Shown here: positions 45,813-53,384 of the stretch, piece by piece | Layout: every line of letters starts with the position of its first letter | How positions within the stretch are numbered: the first letter of the stretch is position 1 | NCBI GenBank assembly: GCA_964634005.1 | Contig: CAZWKQ010000011.1 | Span: 24,360-88,359, forward strand | From: CAZWKQ01 sp964634005 | GTDB lineage: Bacteria; Bacteroidota; Bacteroidia; Bacteroidales; JACABE01 | Direction of reading: 5' to 3' | DNA length: 64,000 nucleotides | Program-made: the position numbers and the translations under genes | Notes under the pieces: model-generated | The model's database searches: none | Seen by the model: the letters and a program-made list of their open reading frames with translations, nothing else | What the model was told of the DNA's origin: nothing

Positions 45813-47432
45813 TTATTTAAAAGGCAAAAATACAATAAATACTGAACCTTTTTTCAATTCACTCTCGATTTTTATATAACCCTGATGTTTGTCAACTATT
45901 GCTTTAACATAACTCAACCCTAAGCCGAAGCCTTTTACATTATGAACATTTCCGGTCGGCACTCTGCTGAATTTTTCGAATATCTTTTTTTGATTTGCTT
46001 TGCTTATTCCTATTCCGTTATCTTTGACTTTTATAATAACTCCCAATTTGGTATTTTCTGTAGATATTATAATTTTGGGCTTTTCGGGCGAATATTTGTT
46101 TGCATTATCCAATAAATTATAAATAAGATTTGTTATATGAACTTTATCGGCCATTATTTCGTGTTTTGCGGCATTCAACTCCTGATTAATAACTCCGCTT
46201 TTTTGCATTACATGAAAACCGACATTATTGACAGCTTGTTCTATAATCTTATGCAAATCAATAAGTTCTTTATTTAAAACGAGTTGACCCCTTTCTAATG
46301 TTGCCGTTTGCAAAATATGTTCGACGAGCGACTCTAACCTTTTGTTTTCGTGTTTTATCATCGAAACATAATTTTCAAACATTTCGGTCGATTTTTGAAT
46401 ATCTTTATCTGTAAGAGCTTCGCAAGCAAGTGATATTGTAGATATCGGAGTTTTAATTTCGTGAGTCATATTATTTACAAAGTCGTTCTTTATTTCTGAT
46501 AATTTTTTCTGCCTGAAGATTGTAAAAATTGTATATCCAAAGGAATAAATAATAATTACTATCATCAAAATTGAAGCTATCAAAAGAACCAACAACTGCA
46601 ATAATAAATAGCTTCTTTCTTTTGGAAAATAAAGAACTAAATATTCGGGGTTCATATAAATATCGCTTGGGAAAAGAACATAAGTAAAATTTCTTTTTAA
46701 CAGTTCGGATTTGTATTTACCTGTTTTTTGTACTATTAACTGTCCTCTACTCGGACTATAAATACCGAATTCATACTCAGTTTTAATGTTTTTATTTGTC
46801 AACTCTTCATAAATTAACGAATCGAGCAAATAAGGGTCAATTCTTTTTTCAATAGGTTTAAAATTGCCCATATTAATAACATCTCCGAAAATATCTTCCA
46901 ATAGTGCTGATTTACGCAATAATTGGTCTCTTTTTGATTTAATTAAATTGTAATCTCTAAGAATTGTTTTGTCGATATCGAGTTTTTCGGTTCCGGTTTT
47001 AGATGTATTTTCGTAGTTACCTGATTGATCTTCGTTATAAACAAGGTTAGTGTCATGAGAAAGAATAGCCTCACCATCAACTAAATCCCATGAAGTTATT
47101 TCAATTTTTGATTTTTTATTTTCATTTGTTTCGTATCCCGAAGCTAATTTATCAATTCCCGGGTACTTTTGTTGTTCTCTGATTAACAATTTATTGAGAG
47201 AATCAATTGTGTAAAATAGTTTTGTTTTTTCTCTGTTTTTCTCGAAGTGTTCTGAAATTTCCTTTTTTTCGAGCTTAGTAATCACAATCGACATAGCATC
47301 ATTTACACTTCTTTTGAAGTTATTTTCTTCGATAATTATTGCGTTTTTAACCCAAAACAACTGCAGGCTTATTAATCCGATAAGCGCTAATGTCATCAAA
47401 ATAATTACGAGAAAAATATTCTTTTTGTTCAT
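45813..47432 (-). CDS. sensor histidine kinase, RprX-like
   Basis: 539 residues. A first membrane helix (about 6-25), a periplasmic domain of about 250 residues of unknown fold, and a second helix (about 278-303) lead directly to the kinase: the H-box is NMTHEIKTPIS, the N-box NLIYNLLDNANKYS, with G-boxes VKDNGIGIS and GFGLGLSYV. No HAMP domain is evident. It phosphorylates the OmpR-type regulator that follows. A -7 element (TAATTTTG, 47446-47439, minus) lies 6 bp before the start codon. Confidence 0.92.
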   Translation of the reverse strand: MNKKNIFLVIILMTLALIGLISLQLFWVKNAIIIEENNFKRSVNDAMSIVITKLEKKEISEHFEKNREKTKLFYTIDSLNKLLIREQQKYPGIDKLASGYETNENKKSKIEITSWDLVDGEAILSHDTNLVYNEDQSGNYENTSKTGTEKLDIDKTILRDYNLIKSKRDQLLRKSALLEDIFGDVINMGNFKPIEKRIDPYLLDSLIYEELTNKNIKTEYEFGIYSPSRGQLIVQKTGKYKSELLKRNFTYVLFPSDIYMNPEYLVLYFPKERSYLLLQLLVLLIASILMIVIIIYSFGYTIFTIFRQKKLSEIKNDFVNNMTHEIKTPISTISLACEALTDKDIQKSTEMFENYVSMIKHENKRLESLVEHILQTATLERGQLVLNKELIDLHKIIEQAVNNVGFHVMQKSGVINQELNAAKHEIMADKVHITNLIYNLLDNANKYSPEKPKIIISTENTKLGVIIKVKDNGIGISKANQKKIFEKFSRVPTGNVHNVKGFGLGLSYVKAIVDKHQGYIKIESELKKGSVFIVFLPFK

Positions 47433-47438
47433 ACATTA

Positions 47439-47446
47439 CAAAATTA
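47439..47446 (-). promoter_or_regulatory. -7 element (TAATTTTG) of the rprX-like operon
   Basis: Fits TAnnTTTG on the minus strand, 6 bp from the ATG at 47432, so the transcript would be nearly leaderless. No -33 TTG at standard distance; the TTAAC array lies 30-65 bp upstream. Confidence 0.4.
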
Positions 47447-47475
47447 GTTTTTTTAAAAAGCCTAATAATTAATGC

Positions 47476-47510
47476 TTAACAATTATTAACAATAATTAAC
47501 GTAACTTAAC
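47476..47510 (+). promoter_or_regulatory. four TTAAC direct repeats at 10-bp spacing
   Basis: TTAAC occurs at 47476, 47486, 47496 and 47506, so each repeat starts exactly 10 bp after the last. This is the geometry of tandem half-sites for OmpR/PhoB-type winged-helix regulators (the B. subtilis PhoP box is a comparable TTAACA-type direct repeat). It sits between the histidine kinase gene and a plus-strand -7 element at 47534, ideal for control of either direction. Confidence 0.6.
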
Positions 47511-47533
47511 AACAAACAGAGTTTATTAAACAG

Positions 47534-47541
47534 TATTTTTG
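47534..47541 (+). promoter_or_regulatory. -7 element (TATTTTTG) without -33, downstream of the TTAAC array
   Basis: Fits TAnnTTTG. No TTG lies at the -33 position; instead the TTAAC array ends 23 bp upstream, the position expected for an activator. It points at the terminator at 47591. Confidence 0.45.
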
Positions 47542-47547
47542 CAATTG

Positions 47548-47620
47548 TTAAGAAGATTCCAGATTTTAGAAATTGGTTTTTGGTTAATTAACGGGGTTAT
47601 TAAACCCCGTTTTTATTTTT
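47548..47620 (+). ncRNA. candidate small RNA ended by a strong terminator
   Basis: Between the -7 element (47534-47541) and the hairpin ACGGGGTT/AACCCCGT plus T-run (47591-47620) lies about 45 nt that hold no ATG-started frame. Nothing else on the plus strand upstream needs a terminator, because the neighbouring gene runs the other way. The simplest reading is a transcript of about 70 nt. An attenuated leader of lpxC is the alternative. Existence and role are inferred. Confidence 0.45.
47592..47620 (+). terminator. strong GC-rich terminator upstream of lpxC
   Basis: ACGGGGTT (47591-47598) and AACCCCGT (47603-47610) form a perfect 8-bp stem with a 4-nt loop, followed by TTTTATTTTT. The T-run is only on the plus strand side. 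Confidence 0.8.
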
Positions 47621-47660
47621 AAAATTATTGAAACCCATACCAATAGTTTTATAAATTTAA

Positions 47661-47668
47661 TAAATTTG
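47661..47668 (+). promoter_or_regulatory. -7 element (TAAATTTG) of lpxC/fabZ-lpxA
   Basis: Fits TAnnTTTG, 44 bp before the ATG at 47713; a -33 TTG is not at standard spacing. Confidence 0.4.
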
Positions 47669-47712
47669 CAGAAAATTATTATTGTTAATTGAAAAACTTC
47701 TATAATTGACTT

Positions 47713-49107
47713 ATGACAGAAAAGCAGAAAACTATTGCAAAAGAGGTAGTTGTTTCCGGCACCGGACTCCACACAGGAAAAAACGTCAGCTTAACATTTA
47801 AACCTGCACCGGTAAATTTCGGTTACAAATTTAAAAGAACTGATATAGAAAATTCACCATTGATAAATGCAGATGTCGATTTTGTAGTAGATACTTCAAG
47901 AGGAACAAGTCTTGAATATAAAGGCATAAGAATAGGCACAGTAGAGCATACTTTAGCTGCTGTTTTCGGTCTTGGAATTGATAATATTCAAATAGAACTT
48001 GACGGACCCGAAACTCCAATTCTCGACGGAAGCTCAAAACCTTATGTTGAGGCACTAATAAAAGCCGGTATTGTTGAGCAAGATGCCGAAAAGGAATACT
48101 TTGAAATAACTTCCAATATAACCTATACCGACCCTCAGAAAAAGGTTGAAATGGCTATTATACCAAGCAAAGAATTTAAACTTTCGGTACTTATTGATTA
48201 TGAATTGAAGGTTCTTAATACTCAATTTGCATCTCTAAGTAAGCTCGAGAATTTTGCAAATGAAATTGCACCATGCAGAACATTTGTTTTCCTTCACGAA
48301 TTGGAATATCTTTTGAATAACAATCTGATTAAAGGAGGCGATTTGAATAATGCCATAGTATTTGTAAACAGAGTTATTTCAAAAGAAGAATTAGACCGCT
48401 TGGCTTCACTATTCAACAAGCCTACAGTAGAAGTTTTAGAAGAAGGCATACTCAACAATGTTGAATTATATTTTAAAAACGAACCCGCCAGACATAAGCT
48501 GCTGGATGTTATAGGAGATCTTTCATTAATAGGCAAAAGAATTAAAGGGCATATTATCGTCAGTCGTCCCGGACATAGTTCTAACGTCGAATTTGCAAAG
48601 CTTATCAAAAAACAAATTAAAGCAGAAACAGCAAATAAAAACATTCCGGTATATGATATAAATACTCCTCCATTGTACGATATCAATAAAATTAAAGAAA
48701 TACTGCCGCATCGTCCACCTTTCCTGTTAGTTGACAAGATACTCGAAATGAGCGAAAATCATGTAATCGGACTAAAAAATGTTACTATGAATGAACATTT
48801 TTTCGTAGGTCATTTCCCCAATGAGCCTGTTATGCCAGGAGTGCTGCAAATTGAAGCTATGGCACAGGTTGGCGGTATCATGGCATTGAGTTCAGTTCCC
48901 GACCCTGAAAATTATGCAACTTACTTTATGAAAATTGATAATGTACGATTCAGAAATAAAGTTGTACCCGGTGATACAATTATTTTCCGCCTCGATTTAC
49001 TATCTCCGATAAGAAGAGGTTTGTGCAATATGAAAGGGGTAGCATATGTTGGCACAAAAATTGTTATGGAAGCAGAAATGCTAGCACAAATTACTAAAGT
49101 AAAATAA
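47713..49107 (+). CDS. bifunctional LpxC deacetylase / FabZ dehydratase
   Basis: 464 residues, a fusion typical of Bacteroidota. The LpxC part (1-310) has GTGLHTGKNVSLTF, zinc ligands in VEHTLAA and HKLLDVIGD, and the catalytic-region His in RPGHSSN. The FabZ part (about 320-464) has ILPHRPPFLLVDKI and HFPNEPVMPGVLQIEAMAQ, with catalytic His and Glu. LpxC performs the committed lipid A step and FabZ dehydrates hydroxyacyl-ACP, so the fusion joins two enzymes competing for one substrate pool. lpxA follows after 28 bp. Confidence 0.97.
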   Translation: MTEKQKTIAKEVVVSGTGLHTGKNVSLTFKPAPVNFGYKFKRTDIENSPLINADVDFVVDTSRGTSLEYKGIRIGTVEHTLAAVFGLGIDNIQIELDGPETPILDGSSKPYVEALIKAGIVEQDAEKEYFEITSNITYTDPQKKVEMAIIPSKEFKLSVLIDYELKVLNTQFASLSKLENFANEIAPCRTFVFLHELEYLLNNNLIKGGDLNNAIVFVNRVISKEELDRLASLFNKPTVEVLEEGILNNVELYFKNEPARHKLLDVIGDLSLIGKRIKGHIIVSRPGHSSNVEFAKLIKKQIKAETANKNIPVYDINTPPLYDINKIKEILPHRPPFLLVDKILEMSENHVIGLKNVTMNEHFFVGHFPNEPVMPGVLQIEAMAQVGGIMALSSVPDPENYATYFMKIDNVRFRNKVVPGDTIIFRLDLLSPIRRGLCNMKGVAYVGTKIVMEAEMLAQITKVK

Positions 49108-49135
49108 TTTTAAAAAATTAATACAAAAATAGGAA

Positions 49136-49921
49136 ATGAATCAGCCACTTGCATACGTAAACCCACAAGCTAAAGTAGCCAAAAACGTTGTAATAGAGCC
49201 ATTTGTAACTATAGATAAAAATGTTGAAATTGGCGAAGGAACATGGATAGGTCCGAATGTTACCATAATGGAAGGTGCCAAAATAGGCAAGAATTGTAAA
49301 ATTTATCCCGGTGCTGTTATATCTGCACCTCCTCAAGACTTGAAATACAACGGTGAGGAAACTTCAGTAATTATAGGGAATAATACCACAATACGTGAGT
49401 TCGTTACCATAAACCGAGGAACAAAAGCAAATATGGAAACCGTTGTGGGTAATAATTGTTTACTTATGGCTTATGTCCATGTTGCTCACGATTGTATTAT
49501 AGGCAATAATTGTATCTTGGCAAATGCTGCAACTTTGGCAGGTCATATAGTAATAGATGATTGGGCTATTATCGGAGGACTTTCGGCAGTTCATCAGTTT
49601 GTAAATATTGGAGCCCATACAATGATTTCCGGAGGCTCTTTAGTAAGAAAAGATGTTCCACCATACACTAAAAGTGCAAGAGAACCACTTTCTTACGTTG
49701 GAATTAACTCAATAGGCCTTAGAAGAAGAGGTTTCAGCCCTGAAAAAATTAAAGAAATTCAGGATATTTACAGAATAATATATCTCAAAGGTTATAATGT
49801 TTCTCAAGCCTTAGATGTTATCGAAGCTGAAATGCCTGCCACTTCAGAAAGAGACGAAATACTTTCATTTATCTCCCGCTCGAGCAGAGGTATTATGAAA
49901 GGCTATTCACGACTTTCATAA
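49136..49921 (+). CDS. lpxA: acyl-ACP:UDP-N-acetylglucosamine O-acyltransferase
   Basis: 261 residues: left-handed beta-helix hexapeptide repeats over about 190 residues, then a helical C-terminal domain. The catalytic His lies in YVHVAHDCIIGNN, and NRGT, GGLSAVHQFV and SIGLRRRGFS are family motifs. It catalyses the first step of lipid A synthesis, in an operon with lpxC/fabZ. The order lpxC/fabZ-lpxA without lpxD is noted as a finding. Confidence 0.97.
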   Translation: MNQPLAYVNPQAKVAKNVVIEPFVTIDKNVEIGEGTWIGPNVTIMEGAKIGKNCKIYPGAVISAPPQDLKYNGEETSVIIGNNTTIREFVTINRGTKANMETVVGNNCLLMAYVHVAHDCIIGNNCILANAATLAGHIVIDDWAIIGGLSAVHQFVNIGAHTMISGGSLVRKDVPPYTKSAREPLSYVGINSIGLRRRGFSPEKIKEIQDIYRIIYLKGYNVSQALDVIEAEMPATSERDEILSFISRSSRGIMKGYSRLS

Positions 49922-49944
49922 TATTTTCGCACTAATATCTTTTT

Positions 49945-50574
49945 ATGCAAATTGAACTGCATAATATCGGAAAACAATTTAATAAAAAATGGATTTTCAG
50001 GGGGATAAACCTCAATCTCCAACCCGATAACACTTATGGAATAATTGGCCAAAACGGCTCAGGGAAATCAACTTTATTAAAAATTATCGGTAATATTCTT
50101 GACATTTCTGAAGGCAATGTGTTTTATAAAATAAATGAAGCTGAAATAAAAAGAAATATTTACAAAAACATTTCTTTTGCAACACCTTACCATGCTCTTA
50201 TAGAAGAATTTACGCTTTATGAATTACTAAAGTTTCATTTCAAATTCAAAGATATTATTGATAATCTATCAATAGATGATTTAATTGTTATTTCTCAACT
50301 CGAAACACATAAAAACAAAGCTATATCAACATTCTCGACCGGAATGAAGCAAAGGATTAAACTTCTTTTAGCTATTGCTAGCCAAACAAGTGTTATTTTA
50401 CTTGATGAGCCTACAACAAACCTTGATAATAACTCAATAGAATGGTTTCATTCGTTGATAAATAAATACCGAGCTAACAGAACCGTTGTTATTTGCTCAA
50501 ATAATAACGAAAAAGAACTGACCCTTTGCAAAACTATAATAGATATTAACGAATACAAAAAAAGCTGTGATTGA
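49945..50574 (+). CDS. orphan ABC transporter ATPase, possible CcmA
   Basis: 209 residues, a bare ABC ATPase: Walker A GQNGSGKST, a degenerate signature FSTGMKQR (instead of LSGGQ), Walker B VILLDEPTTNLD, and no usual H-loop His (VVICSNNN where a His is expected). The size is that of CcmA. It lies 23 bp after lpxA with no permease next to it, while the window's ccmB lacks an ATPase, so it may power CcmB. Genes like this often follow lpxA in Bacteroidota, which argues equally for a lipid-related role. The terminator stem overlaps its 3' end. Confidence 0.85.
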   Translation: MQIELHNIGKQFNKKWIFRGINLNLQPDNTYGIIGQNGSGKSTLLKIIGNILDISEGNVFYKINEAEIKRNIYKNISFATPYHALIEEFTLYELLKFHFKFKDIIDNLSIDDLIVISQLETHKNKAISTFSTGMKQRIKLLLAIASQTSVILLDEPTTNLDNNSIEWFHSLINKYRANRTVVICSNNNEKELTLCKTIIDINEYKKSCD

Positions 50575-50593
50575 GTTAACCACAGCTTTTTAA
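50557..50593. terminator. bidirectional terminator between converging genes
   Basis: AAAAAGCTGTG (50559-50569) and CACAGCTTTTT (50581-50591) form an 11-bp stem with an 11-nt loop; A- and T-runs on both sides suit both strands. The left arm is inside the last codons of the ABC ATPase gene. Confidence 0.8.
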
Positions 50594-50617
50594 ATTTAAA
50601 GCATTTATAATTGGCAA

Positions 50618-51646
50618 TTATTTATTATCGAGCATTTTTGTCCATTCTTTTTTCGAACGGTTTTTCCAATTGCTGTTATAGTAAGCATAGCTTATCATAA
50701 GTGGAAGAACCGAAGTTGCTTCAGCAAAAACCATTTGTTCATAAACTGTATCAACTTTACCCCAAGATGAGGCTTCTTTAAGAGTAGAGCTTGAGCAAGC
50801 ACCGTCGCGAGAATCGGCAACAGTAATCTGAACGGCATATTTATGCATAGGCACTTCTTTACCAAGCACTTCAGCACAAATAACTGTATCCTGAGTAAAG
50901 TTTTTGGGAACTCCGCCTCCTATCATAAACAAACCGGTAGTCGGAGCTGCCATTTTTATTTTTGTTAATTCGAGAAAATCTTTTATTGAATCAATAGTTA
51001 AATGATTATCGGGATTTTCCCATTGATGCAATACTAATCCAAACCCTGCACTGCTGTCGGTAAATGCCGGACAGAAAATGGGAACATTGTGTTCGTAACA
51101 TACCTGAACCAAAGAATCTTTCTTTTTAGCGTTTTTAGTAAGGTATTTACCCATTTCTCTTATAAACTCTCTTGATGAATAAGGTCTTCTTTCTAGAGAA
51201 TCGGCAATTTCCTTTATTGTTCGGTCGCAAACCTGCAGTTCTTCTTCATCAATATAGGTATCGTAAATTCTGTCGATATATAAATCTCTTAATTTGCTGT
51301 CATCAACAAATGGAGAACCTTTATAATGTTTAAACCCGAGAGCTTCAAAAAAATCCATATCAACTATCGAAGCACCTGTAGCAACAATTGCATCCACCAT
51401 GTTTGCTTTTACCATGTCAACATATACCTGCATACATCCTGCAGCACTTGTACTACCTGCCAAAGTAAGAATTATACTGCAATCATCTTCATTAATCATC
51501 TTAATCAGTATATCGGTGGCATAAGCTGTATCACGCGAAGTAAAAGACATTTCACGCATAGAATTAATAATCGGAGTAGAATCAAACGACTTAATATCTA
51601 TATGTTTTACAACATCCTTTAATAATTCTGATTTTTTAATTTCCAT
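50618..51646 (-). CDS. deoxyhypusine synthase-family protein
   Basis: 342 residues. The NAD-binding-type segments (LTLAGSTSAAG, VATGASIVDMDFFEALG) and the IGGGVPKNFTQD motif, which keeps the Lys at the position of the catalytic Lys of eukaryotic deoxyhypusine synthase, place it in the family. Bacteria lack eIF5A, so the product is likely a free polyamine, for example by aminobutyl transfer (inference). It follows an arginine-decarboxylase-like gene with 59 bp between, in the same direction. Confidence 0.87.
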   Translation of the reverse strand: MEIKKSELLKDVVKHIDIKSFDSTPIINSMREMSFTSRDTAYATDILIKMINEDDCSIILTLAGSTSAAGCMQVYVDMVKANMVDAIVATGASIVDMDFFEALGFKHYKGSPFVDDSKLRDLYIDRIYDTYIDEEELQVCDRTIKEIADSLERRPYSSREFIREMGKYLTKNAKKKDSLVQVCYEHNVPIFCPAFTDSSAGFGLVLHQWENPDNHLTIDSIKDFLELTKIKMAAPTTGLFMIGGGVPKNFTQDTVICAEVLGKEVPMHKYAVQITVADSRDGACSSSTLKEASSWGKVDTVYEQMVFAEATSVLPLMISYAYYNSNWKNRSKKEWTKMLDNK

Positions 51647-51705
51647 TTTATTATTGTGTTAATTAATTATTTACGCAGAAATTTACTGCAAAAATACTTT
51701 ATTTT

Positions 51706-53097
51706 TTAATAACCTAAGATTTTTAACATCGATTTATGAGTTTGCTCTTTAGCAAAAAGTTTGGTATAGTATTCGCCTTCTTCATCAATATCAATAATAA
51801 TGTGCTTAGGCGAAGGTATCAAGCAATGCTGTATTCCGCCATAACCACCCAAAGATTCCTGATAAGCCCCGGTATGAAAGAACCCGATATATTGGGTATC
51901 TTCGCCGTTGATTTTTGGTAAAAATACTGCATTTGAATGAGCTTCGGCATTGTAAAAATCCTGACTGTCGCAGGTTAAACCGCCCAAGAAAACTCTTTGG
52001 TACTCTTTATCCCAATTATTTATTGCCAATAAAATATATCTTTGATTCATAGCCCATGTATCGGGTAAAGTGGTCATAAACGAACTATCAATCATATTCC
52101 AAAGCTCTCTGTCGTTCTGTTGCTTCTGATCGATGATAGAGTATAGAATGGCACCGCTCTCCCCTACCGTAAACGACCCAAATTCGGTAAAAATATGAGG
52201 TTCTTCAACTTGTTGCTGATTGCAAATATTCTTCACCTGAGCTATTATTTCCTCGGCCATATATTCGTAATCGTAACTGAAAGCCAAGTTGTTTTTAATC
52301 GGGAAACCACCGCCTATATTTAAGGAATCCAATTCGGGACAAATTTTCTTTAACTCACAGTAAATATTGACGCATTTAGATAACTCATTCCAGTAATATG
52401 CAGAATCTTTTATTCCGGTATTAATAAAAAAGTGAAGCATTTTAAGTTCAAATTTCTGATTAGGTTTTATTTTATCGAGATAAAAATTTAATATCTCATT
52501 GTATCTCATACCTAATCGTGAAGTATAAAATTCAAACATAGGTTCTTCCTCGGCAGCTATTCTTATTCCAATTTTACATTTTACGTCTAACTGCTCATCC
52601 AATAATCTGATTTCGTCTTTATTATCCAAAACCGGAATAGTATTATGAAAGCCGCTTTTTATCAATTCTACTATATTTTCGATGTATTGAGGTCTTTTAA
52701 AACCGTTGCAGATAATAAATTTATCCTTATTAATTTTACCTGTAATGTATAATTCATTAATTATATTTATATCGAATGCTGATGATGTTTCTAAATGCAC
52801 GTCATTCTTAAGAACTTCTTCCAAAACAAACGAAAAATGCGAACTCTTGGTACAGTAACAATAGTGATAATCATTCTTATAATCAACCTTTGCCATGGCA
52901 ACGTTAAACAATCTTTTTGCCCTTTGAATTTGTGAAGATATTTTTGGCAAATATGTAATTTTCAGCGGAGTTCCATATTGTTTAATAATGTCCATTAAAG
53001 GAACATTATTGAAATACAACTCGTTATCTTCAACTCTGAATTCATCATCCGGAAATTCAAAAGTCTGTTCAATCAAATCGATATATTTGTTCTTCAT
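51706..53097 (-). CDS. arginine decarboxylase-like PLP enzyme (fold III)
   Basis: 463 residues of the alanine racemase/ODC fold. The PLP Lys is expected in YHYCYCTKSSHFSFVLEEVLKN, followed by HLETSSAFDINII, LNIGGGFPIKNN and TEFGSFTVGESGAIL, and a C-terminal GGLTCDSQDFY (catalytic Cys-Asp pair). It is shorter than E. coli SpeA (about 650), but this is the common size in Bacteroidota. It probably makes agmatine for polyamine synthesis. Agmatinase is not in the window. A deoxyhypusine-synthase-like gene follows. Confidence 0.87.
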   Translation of the reverse strand: MKNKYIDLIEQTFEFPDDEFRVEDNELYFNNVPLMDIIKQYGTPLKITYLPKISSQIQRAKRLFNVAMAKVDYKNDYHYCYCTKSSHFSFVLEEVLKNDVHLETSSAFDINIINELYITGKINKDKFIICNGFKRPQYIENIVELIKSGFHNTIPVLDNKDEIRLLDEQLDVKCKIGIRIAAEEEPMFEFYTSRLGMRYNEILNFYLDKIKPNQKFELKMLHFFINTGIKDSAYYWNELSKCVNIYCELKKICPELDSLNIGGGFPIKNNLAFSYDYEYMAEEIIAQVKNICNQQQVEEPHIFTEFGSFTVGESGAILYSIIDQKQQNDRELWNMIDSSFMTTLPDTWAMNQRYILLAINNWDKEYQRVFLGGLTCDSQDFYNAEAHSNAVFLPKINGEDTQYIGFFHTGAYQESLGGYGGIQHCLIPSPKHIIIDIDEEGEYYTKLFAKEQTHKSMLKILGY

Positions 53098-53167
53098 TTT
53101 TTTATTTTAAATAAATTAGATTAACAAAAAAAACACAATCCAACTAAGTTACTTTATAAAATGAGCG

Positions 53168-53175
53168 CAAAATTA
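53168..53175 (-). promoter_or_regulatory. -7-like element (TAATTTTG) of the decarboxylase gene
   Basis: Fits TAnnTTTG on the minus strand about 70 bp before the ATG. The nearest TTG leaves a 15-bp spacer, shorter than usual. Confidence 0.3.
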
Positions 53176-53348
53176 ATTAAATTAATTTTACAAAATACCC
53201 TGCTCGATAAAAAAATTATAAAGAATTTAAAAATTAAGCTTCGTTTATCAATATATATGTTTCGTACAGAAAAACCATAGCTTCGTTAAATAAGTCTAAT
53301 TTTTAGAATTTATTAACCATAACACGCCATCATTTGTAAATTATTTAT

Positions 53349-53356
53349 TAAATTTG
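53349..53356 (+). promoter_or_regulatory. -7 element (TAAATTTG) of the giant surface-protein gene
   Basis: Fits TAnnTTTG, 28 bp before the ATG at 53385. No -33 TTG at standard spacing. Confidence 0.35.
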
Positions 53357-53384
53357 ATGAAAATAGTTTAAAAAACAAGAAATT

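Noticed and set aside
47476..47510. TTAAC array as replication iterons
   Set aside because: Only four 5-bp units, no Rep or DnaA gene, and no AT/GC layout of an origin; a regulator site fits the neighbouring genes better.
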